Assembly (NCBI RefSeq): GCF_902806685.2
Contig: NC_048548.1
Span: 13,542,557-13,606,556 of the forward strand
Direction of reading: 5' to 3'
Origin: Maniola hyperantus
Lineage: Eukaryota; Arthropoda; Insecta; Lepidoptera; Nymphalidae
Length of the DNA stretch: 64,000 bases
The position numbers and the translations under genes are program-made. Positions 32,125-43,600 of this stretch are shown in pieces. The notes under the pieces were generated by a model. It worked only from the letters and a program-made list of their open reading frames with translations. It ran no database searches and had not been told where the DNA came from. The number at the start of each line of letters is the position of its first letter. Positions within the stretch are counted from its first letter, which is position 1.

Positions 32125-32585
32125 GTCTCGCTATTATTATTATTATTTATTTATTATTTAATTAGAACGGCCATAAAGCCAATTACACTAATTAAACTAC
32201 GAGTACAAACTAACATAAACATACTTACAAAAATTGTTAAAATTATAAATTTTAAAAAGCAAAATTATAAATTTTCACAAAAGTGCAAGATCTGACCCAT
32301 GAGGTCAGCCCATTTGTCAGCAAATATGTCACAGCGAGGGGACTCCTTCAGCAGTGCGTTGAGCGCAGCCAAAGTGCGCGGTATGGGTGATCTGGAGCGC
32401 GCTAACGTGCGACTAAACGGACTTACGAAAAATTTGGAGCGGTGGCGGAAATAGCTGTAATTAGAGGGTGCATAAACGCAGCAGAGCTTGTTGTGTAGTT
32501 CAGAGCAGTCGATCACACCCCTAAGAATCTTGCAAATTGTACCAATTTGGTCGCAGTCTCTTCGACCTAGACATAAACCTTGCTA
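32125..32585 (-). pseudogene. Probable LINE 3' end with (AAT)n tail
   Basis: On the minus strand an open frame (32516-32265, 83 codons) with P-R-T-L-A-A-L-N-A-L-L-K is followed by a stop, a short AT-rich 3' part and an (AAT)n tail. This is the layout of a 5'-truncated non-LTR element. The ORF end itself I do not recognise with confidence, so a host exon cannot be excluded, but no splice sites fit the Beat-like frame. Confidence 0.45.
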
Positions 32586-32650
32586 TGACATAGACCAAGT
32601 GTGACATTAGTTATTAACAGCGCCACGTCTATGTCCTGGGTAGAAATTAC

Positions 32651-32823
32651 CTGTTCTCCAGGCGTGAACCGGAATATCTCATTGTTGTCGCGGTACCACT
32701 TGACAGAGTGCAGTGCTGGGTCGCCCTTCTCGCTGACGTAGAGGCAGACGAGGTCGCCGTCGCGTCGCGGGTCGCCATATTGCGGCACCTCTAGGTAGGT
32801 GATGTTGTGTGCTGTCACTATCA
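32651..32823 (-). CDS. beat-like: Beat-like gene, exon 1 of those seen (first half of Ig1)
   Basis: This 173-bp exon encodes about 58 residues: L-E-V-P-Q-Y-G, then D-L-V-C-L-Y-V and V-K-W-Y-R-D-N-N-E-I-F-R-F-T-P. The V-K-W-Y-(K/R)-D...(F/Y)-(Y/F)-R-(Y/F) stretch is the hallmark of the first Ig domain of Beaten path proteins. The acceptor ttttttctttgtccAG|TG enters in phase 1; the donor aacaG|GTAATT leaves in phase 0. An upstream exon with the signal peptide must lie to the right but was not found in 32.9-64 kb. Known family role: secreted or anchored Ig proteins that bind Sidestep-type receptors during axon guidance. Confidence 0.78.
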
Positions 32824-32854
32824 CTGGACAAAGAAAAAACGTTTTTTAATTTAA

Positions 32855-33078
32855 CTAGCTTATGCCCGCGACTTCGTCCGCGTGGACTACACAAATTTCA
32901 AACCCCTATTTTACCCCTTTAGGGGTTGACTTTTGAAAAGTCCTTTCTTAGCGGATGCCTATGTCATAATAGCTATCTGCATGCCAAATTTCAACCCGAT
33001 CCGTCCAGTAGTTTGAGCTGTGCGTTGATAGATCAGTCAGTCAGTCAGTCAGTCACCTTTTCCTTTTATATATTTAGA
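32855..33078 (-). mobile_element. Helitron C, full length
   Basis: CTAGCTTATGCCCGCGACTT to 'ttttatatatttaga'. It starts 31 bp beyond the acceptor edge of the Beat-like exon. Confidence 0.82.
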
Positions 33079-33177
33079 CTAACCCGCTTCGGCCGCCGAC
33101 GAAACCAGTGCTACGTAACCAGTTTCGTTCAAAGAATATTTTTTCTTCCTACGAAACCAGTTACGTACGAATATTTT

Positions 33178-33713
33178 TAGGGTTTCGTAGTAAACAAGGA
33201 ACACTTATAGTTTCGCCATGTCCGTCCGTCTGTCTGTCCGTCAGTCCGTCTTTGGTTAATCTCAGAGACTATTAGTGCTAGAAATCTGTAATTTGGCATG
33301 GGTATAAATATGAATCACGCCGACAAAACTAAATTGTGATAAATATTTTTTTTAGGGTTGCTCCCCTAGATGTAAAGTGGGGATGATTTTTTTTTCTCGT
33401 GTACCCCATAGTGTGTGGTATCGTTGAATAGGTCTTTTATAAAAAATACTGTGGGTGTCGGAACATCATTTTTCGATTTCTAGATCCGTTTGTAAAATAT
33501 GATGTTTAAAGTTCTAATTTTTATTAGAGTCAAGTGTCTTTCCCCCCCTCTATCAGCCAAATGGTAGTATATAGGAACGTGAAAAATCCACAGCAGTAGT
33601 ATTGTATATAATCAATTTTAAAGGAAAACTATCATGGCTAAGTAGGGTTTACAAATTAAGGAGTTCTACGGAACCCTACACTGCGCGTGGCCCGCCACGC
33701 ATTTGGCCGATTC
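33178..33713 (+). repeat. Repeat E, near full length (about 535 bp)
   Basis: It starts AGGGTTTCGTAGTAAACAAG, has a (TGTC)n run, 'aatttggcatgggtataaat', the 'cccctagatgtaaagtgggg' block, 'aaaactatcatggctaagta' and ends 'ctacggaaccctacactgcg' then cgtggcccgccacgc. Its two ends resemble those of repeat F. No ORF. Confidence 0.7.
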
Positions 33714-33972
33714 TTTATACGATACCACAGTTCACGAACTAACTCGTGCCAGGTGCCATGAAAATAGAGCTTGGAGTGCCGACTAATGAGAAAACTAAAC
33801 TAATCATAATGGTTTTAATTTACAAATTATACGTAGGTACGATATTTTAATTTTTGATACTACAATATTAATTTGGAAATCCAAAAAAAATCTACTGTTA
33901 ATCATAGTTTAAGTTCGGCAGTCTCCACTTTACTTACAATTTTTTAAACAACCGACGAGTAATAAGGCTGTA
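33714..33972. other. No gene recognised
   Basis: AT-rich spacer. Confidence 0.3.
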
Positions 33973-34120
33973 CAAAATGAAGTTCTCACGGGCCATTTTA
34001 ACTTTCTGTGATAACTGTCATGTCAAAAGTACGGTTCACCTTTAAAATAAGCACCAAAATCGTACTTTTGGTATGACAGTTGACACATAAAGTCAAAATG
34101 GCGCGTGAAAACTCATTTTG
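33973..34120. mobile_element. 148-bp foldback MITE
   Basis: CAAAATGA and TCATTTTG ends, 'gccattttaactttctgtg' against 'cacataaagtcaaaatggc', and a common centre with the MITE at 11618-11764 ('gtacggttcacctttaaaat'). Confidence 0.7.
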
Positions 34121-34245
34121 CAAGCTTTATATTAAAACTATCAAAATTGTAGCAAACATTTTTGTTGGGAACTGAATCATTAATGAAATATGTTTCAAAC
34201 AAGTTACCTACTACTTGTTTGAGCAACATGCGGACCTAACAAGCA

Positions 34246-34688
34246 AAAACCCGCCAAGTGCGAGCCACGCTCGCGCAACGAGGGCTCCGTACTACAGTCG
34301 TATTTTTTCGTAGTTTGCACTAGGTATAATTCAAAAACAATGACGCATAAAAATAAATAAAAATCTGTTTTAGAATGCACAGGTAAAGCCCTTTCATAAT
34401 ATTATACCCCACTTGATATAGTTATCTTAGTTCGAAAATTGAATATACTAAATATTAGTTCATGACCAGATTTTTTTTTGTGTGATGTAACCCTAAATTC
34501 ACGGTTTTCAGATTTTTTCCCCGACTGTCTGCTATAAGACCTACCTACCTGCTGAATTTTATGATTCTAGGTGAACGGGAACTACCCTGTAGGTTTCTTG
34601 ACAGACCGACAGACTGACAGACAGACAGACAACAAAGTGATCCTGTAAGGGTTCCGTTTTTCCTTTTGAGGTATGGAACCCTAAAAAC
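34246..34688 (-). repeat. Repeat F, full length (inverted)
   Basis: From 'cgccaagtgcgagccacgct' to 'ccttttgaggtatggaaccc' with all F blocks in between. It gives the clearest picture of family length, about 440 bp. Confidence 0.75.
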
Positions 34689-34759
34689 ATGGAGGTTAAA
34701 GTTGACACATTAATATACTGTCGCACGTGTAACGAATTTTGCTGAAAGCTTTTCATAAT

Positions 34760-34885
34760 GTTTTAGTTATGGACTAAGAGCCAGCGCGCGCCAGACCTTC
34801 GTTATTTTATAAATGCTGAAATTTTTTCTGCTAAGGAGGAACTGCCGAGAAATGACTATGATGTTTGGATCATGGTGACAGGTAT
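34760..34885 (+). repeat. Repeat R fragment
   Basis: 'ggactaagagccagcgcgcg', 'ccagaccttcgttattttat' and 'ggatcatggtgac'. Confidence 0.6.
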
Positions 34886-35794
34886 AACAGGCGGTTAAGA
34901 CTGCGCGCCGCGCGTGCCGCTGTCCGCAGAGCCCGTTTTTATATTTTCTTCGGAATAGTAGTAGAAATCACGTCATGCATTGCCAGACACCCAGACACCC
35001 TTATTAATAAAAAATGCTTACTTCAAGCATTATCCTAAGCTACACTTGGACTAGTTACTTCCAGGACCAACGTAGTATTAGCTTCGTTTTAACAATCTTA
35101 TTAATAAACATGGAATAAGCCCGATTTAACAATGCCAGCCTTACTTCAGAATGACAGCGTGCACGTGTGGCAGCCCCTTTATTAAAAAGTAAAAGAGAGA
35201 GTCAGCGAACGAACTGAATGCTGTGTGTGACAGTGACAGACGATATAGACCAGCGGACCTATAACTGTGACAGTATTTTTTGTTGACATTGACTTCACAG
35301 CTGATAACTTGCACCGCCATTTTTGTTTGGGAATTTGGAAGTATTGATGGCAATTAATTACTCAGAAAACGCATCAGTTTCACTTTATATTATCAATGAA
35401 ATAATCTGAATTGATCTTGTAGGTAAGTACATTTCTAATTTGCGTTACAAACTTATGATATGAAAACACAAATATCATTAATCAAAAATCATTTTATTGA
35501 TTATTATCATACACAACAAACAAAACGCTATGGCTGATGGTCAAAATATGCATACTTAGTGCGTAGATTATGCTTAGTCAGTCGTTAAACCATGTGGCAC
35601 CGAGGAGTAAATTTTACACCGAGAGTAGAGTCGCATTATTTTACTTCCTCCTTACTCTATGTTTATTAATACGAAATGTAGCTACTGCAGACTTACAACT
35701 TGGAATAAAGTTAATACCGCTCTAGTCTATGTTTATTAATAAGAGTGTTAAAGTTTAACTTTGACGTAAGGTTTTAGCACCTTTGTTACCTGTT
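34886..35794. other. No gene recognised
   Basis: A GC-rich patch lies at 34905-34940 (cgcgccgcgcgtgccgctg). 'ctatgtttattaata' occurs near 35658 and 35727, a small direct repeat. Minus-strand ORF 35141-35353 shows no domain. Confidence 0.35.
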
Positions 35795-35925
35795 ATCTCT
35801 TAAAGCCACCATGATCCTTCATAGTCGCTGATCGTCCCTCCCTGTGTTGGGGCAATACGCAGAGAAACTTTCAGCTTTTTCTTTCTTTCAATGTCTGGCA
35901 CTCGCTGGCTCTTATTCCATGATGT
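35795..35925 (-). repeat. Repeat R fragment
   Basis: 'gttatctcttaaagccacca', 'gttggggcaatacgcagaga' and 'cactcgctggctcttattcc'. Confidence 0.6.
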
Positions 35926-36118
35926 TTCAGTACATAAAAATATTATTTTTGCCTTTCACAAATTTCTTTTTGACCACGTCAATAATTATGTATATGTGTT
36001 TGTGTGTGTGTGTTTATAATTTTAGTTCTGTAGTTGTTTGGTAGAGATCGCTCTTTTGAGGCCGAAAAATGTACTTGCTAATTGCTATGTAACTATTCTT
36101 GATGAACTTTATAGGATA

Positions 36119-36350
36119 CTAGCCGACCCGCCCCGGCTTCGCTCGGGTGGATTTTAGAAAATCGAGGTGGGGGTTGAATTTCCAAAAATCCTGGAACACG
36201 TATTTCTTAATTTGTGACCGAAAACCCAAATACCAATTTTCATCGATGTAACTTCAAAAATGACAGACTTTCATACAAACTTTCGTCCCACATTTAACCC
36301 ACTTAGGGGTGGAATTTCGAAAAATCCTTTCTTAGTGGATACGCATCCAT
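36119..36350 (-). mobile_element. Helitron D, 5'-truncated
   Basis: CTAGCCGACCCGCCCCGGCT starts it on the plus strand. It runs through 'gaccgaaaacccaaatacca' and is cut after the 'cctttcttagtggata' block. Confidence 0.75.
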
Positions 36351-36681
36351 CCATATCATGGCAATAAGTGTAGGACTATCAGTTTATATACCTAACACTT
36401 AAAGCTTCAGTTAACAACCAATTTATAACAATACATTGAAACATAATTGTGATAACATAAATATTATCAACTTGACTGACTGTACACAGGTTCAAAAGTC
36501 GAGAAATTAAGCCGCGTACAGAAGGAGTTTAAGTTTCGCTTCGGTGCATGCGAAAGTAATTACCAGTGTAAGCGCGGGCTTAACCCAGATAAGAAATTTG
36601 TTGAAAGCCAAGACGAAGCGATATAATGTCGGCCGAAGTTCATGTTTATGGGGTTGCAAGTTGATGGAACATAGAAATTAA

Positions 36682-36949
36682 ATACTTATATAAAAGGAAA
36701 AGCTGACTGACTGACTGACTGATCTATCAACGCACAGCTCAAACCACTGGACGGATCGGGCTGAAATTTGGCATGTAGATAGCTATTATGATGTAGACAT
36801 CTACTAATAAAGAATTTTTCATAATTCAACCCCTAAGAAAGTAAAATAGGGGTTTGAAATTGGTGTAGTCCAGATCTGTCCAGTAGTTTGAGCTGTGCTT
36901 CGATATATCAGTCAGTCAGTCAGCTTTCCTTTTATATATACAAGCGTGG
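36682..36949. mobile_element. Helitron C foldback chimera
   Basis: A plus-strand Helitron C ('tataaaaggaaaagctgact' to 'ggtttgaaattggtgtagtc') is followed without its 3' hairpin by an inverted Helitron C 5' part ('gtccagtagtttgagctgtg' to 'tccttttatatata'). Confidence 0.65.
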
Positions 36950-37141
36950 ATTTAGGTTTCAAAAAATTCCGTGGGAACTCTTTCATTTTCCGGGATAAAA
37001 AGTAGCCTATATCACTCTCCAGGTATTTACCTATACCCATGCTAAAATCACGTCAATCCGTTGCTCCGTTGCAACGTGATTGAAGGACAAACCAACAAAG
37101 AAACCAACAAACAAACAAACTTTCGCATTTAATAAGGGTAG
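36950..37141 (-). mobile_element. Helitron B, missing the 3' terminus
   Basis: 'gtggatttaggtttcaaaaa' to 'tcgcatttaataagggtag' in inverse orientation; the terminal CTAG hairpin is gone. Confidence 0.7.
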
Positions 37142-37437
37142 TAGTTAGATGAATAAAGTAATATTGACGCGTATACCTACACCATTAAATTTTTTTGTTG
37201 TTACCTATTTGGCACGTAAAATTTTAAATTCTGCATAAAATTTCACCTGAAGTTAACCTGTTTCTTGCGAAATTTCCTTAGAAAAGACCTTATGTTTTAC
37301 TTGATGTAATATTCAGGAGGCCGCGGGCTATTTCTTTGGGCCGAGGCTTTTAACGCTCATTTGTACATAAAGAATTCATAAAGCACCTCCGTTGATATAC
37401 GAACCCGAGATACGCTCTTTGGAAATCTCATTAACAT
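37142..37437. other. No gene recognised
   Basis: AT-rich spacer; nothing supported. Confidence 0.3.
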
Positions 37438-37448
37438 TACAAAAACCC

Positions 37449-37796
37449 CTGACGACCTCTCCCTGGCGCGGTGGTGAGCGCTGTGGTCTTAATAGTGGGA
37501 GGTCCCGGGTTCGATTCCTGGCAGGGGTCTGGAATTTTATAATTTCTAAATTTCTGGTCTGGTCTGGTGGGAGGCTTCGGCCGTGGCTAGTTACCACCCT
37601 ACCGGCAAAGCCGTGCCGCCAAGCGATTTAGCGTTCCGGTACGATGCCGTGTAGAAACCAAAGGGGTATGGGTTTAATAAAAACTGCCATACCCCTTCCA
37701 GGTTAGCCCGCTATCATCTTAGACTGCATCATCACTTACCACCAGGTGAGATTGCAGTCAAGGGCTAACTTGTATCTGAGTAAAAAAAAAAAACCC
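37449..37796 (+). mobile_element. SINE2, full length
   Basis: The tRNA-like head has 'ctggcgcggtggtgagcg' (box A) and 'cgggttcgattcctggc' (box B). The body includes 'gtgccgccaagcgatttagc' and 'ggggtatgggtttaat'; the tail is A-rich. AAAACCCC flanks both sides as a likely target duplication. Confidence 0.82.
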
Positions 37797-37999
37797 CCGG
37801 TCTAGTGCAAGTCGGACTCGCACACTAAGGGTTTCGTACCATGGTACAAGAAATAACACTTATTATAGAATATTAATTCATCTATACATTCAACATATAG
37901 TGAAATGTAGAGGTCTACGTTTGCTACGATATACCCATCTTAAACCATCTCGAATAAAATATCCCTATGATTAAGTTACTAACATAATAAATAATTAAA

Positions 38000-38150
38000 T
38001 AAAATAAAATAAAAATCTTTTTTATTCGTATAAACTTTTACAAGCACTTACGAATAGTCGGATGCATCTACCACTGGTTCGGAATGCCTTTCCTGCCGAG
38101 AAGAACCAGCAAGAAACTCGGCGGTTGCTCTTTTCAAATATTTGATATAG
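38000..38150 (-). repeat. Retroposon 3' end with (TTTTA)n tail
   Basis: Same unit as 26885-27015, with a short unexpanded tail (aaataaaataaaataaaa on the plus strand). Confidence 0.6.
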
Positions 38151-38221
38151 GTACAAGATTATGCCATGTATAAAATAGTATGATTTAACGAACGATTTGA
38201 ATGCAATACGCATTCATATCT

Positions 38222-38391
38222 GCCCCCCGATTGTGTAAGAATAACCATTTCATCGCTATCGCAATCGTCAATAAATTCTGCCCTTTGATTGGTTGATTTG
38301 CTGTTTACATTTTTTAATAGCCAATCAAAGGGCAGAATTTCTTGACGATTGCGATAACCATGAAATGGTTATTCTTACACGATTGGGGGGC
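38222..38391. mobile_element. 170-bp near-perfect foldback MITE
   Basis: GCCCCCCGATTGTGTAAGAA and its inverted partner close a stem of roughly 75 bp: gaataaccatttcat, gcgat, 'gcaatcgtca' and ccctttgattggt all pair. Only a short central loop is unpaired. No target duplication was clear. Confidence 0.75.
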
Positions 38392-38739
38392 TGGTCCTAC
38401 TTTTCAGTACTAAGTATACTGTCATAGGTAGACATACAACGTAATCAAACTTACAGCACCCCTATTTTTCCATCGGAGTTAAGAATGAGTCAAATTTGCC
38501 TGCCTTGTCATATACATGGGTACCTAAGGTATCATCATAAATAGGTAATCAACGGGTGATTGACATTTATTTTTATTTACTTTTAATCCATTGAAGGTTT
38601 TCATTTATTTTTAATCCATTGAAGGTTTTCTACGAAAAAATATTTTCATATCACTCAGGGAAGCAGCAATGTAGAACCAAGTACTAACCAATGTCAAATG
38701 AGCTCGGTGCCTATACACTAAGTTAGCGAATCACCCCGC

Positions 38740-38828
38740 TGAACAGCTAAATGATAGACTGACTGACTGACTGACTGACTGACTGACTGACTGACTGACT
38801 GACTGACTGACTGACTAACATATATATC
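38740..38828 (+). mobile_element. Helitron D, 5' part (split by the BEL element)
   Basis: An expanded (GACT)n run followed by aacatatatatc. It continues at 46606 as 'aacgcacagcctaaaccgct', exactly as the uninterrupted copy at 16170 does. Confidence 0.7.
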
Positions 38829-39378
38829 TGTATGCTTGTCGCGATATCTGTGTTCCTTTGTTCATTCGATCCCGATCTACTCGTTCGTCTTTGGTTTGAA
38901 CCAATAGCGGCAGCTCATTTTCGTTCGTGAGCATACGATTATTATCGGGCATCATCGGAAGAAGCGACAGGAGAAGTGTTAGCAATCGACCATCGACGCC
39001 ATTAAAACCGGGCTACAATTTCGTTAAAATCAAACGGACAACTAATTCTATCTCTTTAGTTAATACTAGTCGGCACCGCGGTGACCAAGAGTTGAAGTGC
39101 TCAGTGCAGTGTTATCAAGTGCAACGGCCGAATTACTCAGCAACTGGTCGACGTCAACGCCTTGCCAGCAAGCCACCTGGAAATACGCCATACAAGCTTT
39201 ATCCTCCATACCTGATAACTAATACGTAAGTAACCGTTGTTGTGTTCTAGCCAAATTGCAAGAACGAGCGAACCTTTAGGTCTTATAACGACGGAATTAC
39301 CGATTTCCAAACTAGGATTCCGAACACAGATGTGACGTCAAGGGATCCCAAAACCAAGGTTGGATTCGTGCCGCCACA
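38829..39378 (+). repeat. BEL 5' LTR (550 bp)
   Basis: TGTATGCTTGTC...GTGCCGCCACA, matching 46056-46605 in length and sequence. A 100-codon frame at 38927-39229 occurs in both LTRs and is not thought to be a gene. Confidence 0.93.
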
Positions 39379-39384
39379 TCTTTA

Positions 39385-39402
39385 TGGTGCCGAAACCAGG
39401 GA
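39385..39402 (+). other. Primer binding site, tRNA-Phe
   Basis: TGGTGCCGAAACCAGGGA lies 6 bp after the LTR. It is complementary to the CCA-bearing 3' end of insect tRNA-Phe(GAA) with one mismatch (A for C at position 14), from my memory of that tRNA. Confidence 0.75.
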
Positions 39403-40642
39403 ATTAACGTCTGACCACTTTACCTACTTACTCGTCGTATTTCCAAATTAATGATATAGCTGGTATTTTCATCAAAGAAATGGTAGTTTAGCGATTACAC
39501 TCTAATAGGGACGCGAAACAGTGCTTAAATCCTGTAAATCAGATCAAAATATACTTATAACAAGTGTTTTCAGTTAGATTTGGGCTTAAAATAATTCAAA
39601 TTTAATGCTTTTGTGTTAAATATGCAACCATTATAAATATTTCGGCCATGTTGCAATATTCTAGTTATCAACGCGTTGTTATTGGCTAATTCGCTATTCA
39701 TCATTTTCAATTACACATTCAGGTGCAACTAACTTCATTCGGCGACAGACTTGCTGCGATCGCATAAGTTATAGAATTACAAACCTTCTGTCTATGCATT
39801 AAGGTCTACCATACTTTAGTACGGGAGGTCTTAGTGACAGGTAGTATGCTAGACTTGCACGAACGTCATTGTTGTTGACGTTCCGGGTTCATCCTTTGTT
39901 ATTCTAAGATACGACATTCGACAACAAACGTTTTGACTTTCGTAGTATACATTTAAAGACGTATTGCAGCTAAGGTTTTAATGCATGTTCGGAGTAAAGG
40001 AAGATAGGTACCTACAGATTGTACAGATCGAAGCGTAAACAAACTATTGTACCTATTAACCGGTGTTTACGTGTACCGATTCTATTCGGCTGTGATAATC
40101 TCTCGTCCTGTCAACTCAAATGCGTGTTACTATCTTGCTATAGATCATAATATCTATGTATAGGCAATCTAATAGTTGTCGGCGCTTATACATATGTATA
40201 TATAGTACAACGGCTATAGTATACCTACCTAATAATTAATCGTAACGTTTATTTCAGATCGTATATGAAACAATCAATCTTTGTCGGTGTTTCGTATACA
40301 TATCGGCTGTAATAACGTATTCTACGGTCTTATATACCTAATATAAGAATTAAATATTTCATTCCAGATTTTGTAAACGTTTAATGAACAAACTAAGTAC
40401 CTATGTCCTGATCGGTGTTCATAGCTACCATAAGTAAAATAAAAATTAAAACCTCGTACCTACTTTTTCTCTTTTTCTGAGGTAACAATTAAACATTTGT
40501 TCGTTAATCGTCTCTTACGTGAAATAGTAGGTAGTTACAAGTGACTTCTTATTATTTTCTTCCTATTTCGGTAGCAGCTGGCGTACATTAGAACCGATAC
40601 CTATTGCATAATTTGTTACGAATCGGTACCTACCTAATAATA
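39403..40642 (+). other. BEL 5' leader
   Basis: About 1.2 kb between the primer site and the likely start codon with no long ORF. It presumably carries packaging signals. AT-rich with many tacctacc words. Confidence 0.6.
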
Positions 40643-43600
40643 ATGTCGTTCAATCCTAAGCGTGTCACCCGTAAGCTTAGTGCTACGAAAACTAAACTTA
40701 AGCCAACGGGTACAGCTGATGGCCTTACTGTTCGGGATTTGCCCTCTCTACGCCGTAAACGGACTATGGCAATGAACCGTATGTCTAAAGCATTGGAAGT
40801 CGGCCTTGCAGCGAAAAATGATGATAGTCAGTGCGACTTATTCTTGTCATATTGCGATCAAGCCAAGAGAATTGCTAATGATTTTGAGCAGGCGCATCTT
40901 GCAATTCTTGAAGTTTTGGATACGTGCGGTGATGCGCATGATGATGATGATTATGATCGTGTGCGCGCAAGTTTCGATGATGTTTATTTCCAAGTCACAA
41001 GTATGCGCCGTACATTTGCGAAGGCGGAACTAAACTCATCCAATTCTGACTTTAATCAAAAATCATCAGCGCTGTCAAACATCAAACTACCTAAACTTCA
41101 ATTACCGACCTTTTCTGGTGACATTAAAAAATGGCCTGAGTTCTTTGACACGTTCAACGCGCTTATACATGACTGTCATTCGCTCACAGATGTTGAAAAA
41201 TTTCACTACCTGAATTCATCTTTAAGTGGCGATCCTTTGGCTCTTATTCGTGTATTCCCAATCACCGGCGATTACTACTCAGATGCGTACGCGGCCTTGA
41301 CTTCACGTTATCAAGATAAGCGTGAGTTAGCCTTCACCTGCTGGAAGGATATTTTAAATATTAATTTTAAAATTCAGAACCCGACTGATTTTCGTCGCAC
41401 CTTAGACAGCGTTGATGAAAACCTATGCATTCTAAAGAAATTGAAACTGCCAGTGGACCATTGGGATTTTATTATTGTTTATCATGTGTTATCTAAACTA
41501 GATACGAAACTGCGTCGCGAATTTGAAGAAAAGTGCACAAAATCAGAATTTCCTACGTACATACAACTAAAGGAGTTCCTACATTCAAAGTGTGAAGCGC
41601 TTATGCGAGACAGTCACTTTAATGAGCCCTCTAAACCTTCTAATTCTATAAAAGATACCTTAAGACCTTTGGCTTCTAACGTTAAACGACCTAACGTGAC
41701 TCATACCCTATTCACTAATGATAATTCAAAGCCGCCTCAATTAACAGAATCAAACGATCAACATAACAAGGTTTCCACTCTGAAGTGTTCATTTTGTGCT
41801 GACACTCACCCAATCACACAATGTAACTCATTTCTTTCTAAAACGGTAGACGAACGTAGGGCGATCGCGAAGGAAAAGGGGTGGTGTTACAATTGCCTCA
41901 GGGGTTCTCATCAACTAAGAAACTGCGTCAGTATTTTTCGGTGCGTCAAGTGCAGATCTAAACATCATTCATTAATCTGTGACATGGGCGCTGATAAGAA
42001 AACTGATCCTGACCCCATCACTATCGAATCTAAATCCGTGTCTCTTGTGGCCAAAGAGTCTAACCCCACTTCAATGAGTAGGTCACTTAAAACCACAACT
42101 GTCCTCCTGGCTACAGCTATTATTCAACTCCGAGACGTGTATGGCAAATATCATTCCTTCCGTGCCCTTTTTGACACGGGAAGTCAAAATAACTTCATAA
42201 CGCGTAAGGCAGCTCAATGTTTAAACCTACAGCCAGCCCCATGCGACGCTAATATCAATGGCTTAGGGGGCGTATCTGCAGAAATTATCGGCCAAATTAA
42301 ATGCCCTGTAGCAGCAGGAGGTTGCCCGTTATTCAACGTTGATATGTACGTTATGTCAACCATTTGTGGTGATCAGCCGATCGCAAAACTCCAAACTCAA
42401 GGCTGGTCACACATTGAAACGTTACCGTTAGCGGATCCAGGCTTTGACATTCCGGGACCTATCGATGTACTACTTGGTGCTGATGTATTCGCTGACTCAG
42501 TCCTTAACGAGCACATAAAGGGAGATGCACGTCAACCACTTGCCATCCACTCCTTATTCGGTTGGCTCTTGTTGGGCAGAACGTCACTCACCACTTCAAC
42601 ATTGCTTCAAGTCTCGTCAATGGCAGATGATCTGGTGCCCATAGTCCAAAGGTTTTGGGAGCTAGACGTGATTCCCAAAGCATCGTCTCTCACACCAGAA
42701 GAAATTGCTTGTGAAAACGCTTACGTTGCCCAACATTATCGCGATTCTTCGGGCAGATATGTAGTCCAGCTTCCATTCAAGGATCAGATAGAACCCACCT
42801 TTGCGGGATCTCGAGATGTTGCTATAAGAAGATTCAAAGCTATTGAACGACGTCTTTCACGTGATCCTGTCCTGCACAAGCAATATTCAGAATTTATGGA
42901 AGATTACCTCCACTCTGGCCATATGTCCTTGGTATCAGCTAAGGAATTAAACAATGGCAAGTACTATATCCCGCATCATTGTGTTGTGAAACCAGACAGC
43001 GCCACCACCAAATTACGTGTGGTGTTTGACGCAGCCGCTGAAGATATCAACCATAAATCATTAAACAACACCCTACTTACGGGTCCTAAACTTCAATCCA
43101 ACATTGCGGAGGTGCTCCTTCGCTTTCGGTTACATGCGGTTGTCTTTATGGCTGATATACGTCAGATGTATAGACAAATCTTGGTCTCTGATACCCATCG
43201 AGACTATCAGAGAATCGTGTGGAGATCAGGACCTGATCAAGTTTTACAAGAATATAGACTAAACACCGTCACTTACGGTGTCTCATCTGCGCCATTCCTC
43301 GCTTGTAGGACTATCAAACAATTAACCGAAGATGAAGGCTCTAAATTTCCTCGAGCTAAACGTATCTTAGCTTCCGATATATACGTTGACGATGTTGTCA
43401 CCGGTTGCGACACCCTAGACAATGCTTTAGAAGTCAAGTCACAAATCATACAACTGTTTTCGTTGGGTCAGTTTCAACTAAGAAAATGGGCTAGTAACGA
43501 ACCTGGCTTACTTTCAGATCTTCCTCCCGAGGATTGTCTTTTCGATCCTAAGGCATTCTCTGATGGCGAAACCCCTACCTTAAAGGTACTAGGTCTCAAA

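Noticed and set aside
35141..35353. Possible first exon of the Beat-like gene
   Set aside because: The minus-strand frame has no convincing signal peptide and no phase-1 donor could be shown.
38927..39229. 100-codon ORF seen twice
   Set aside because: It lies in the BEL LTRs and is repeated at 46154 for the same reason.
40806..41033. 75-codon ORF overlapping gag-pol
   Set aside because: Shadow frame within the BEL polyprotein.
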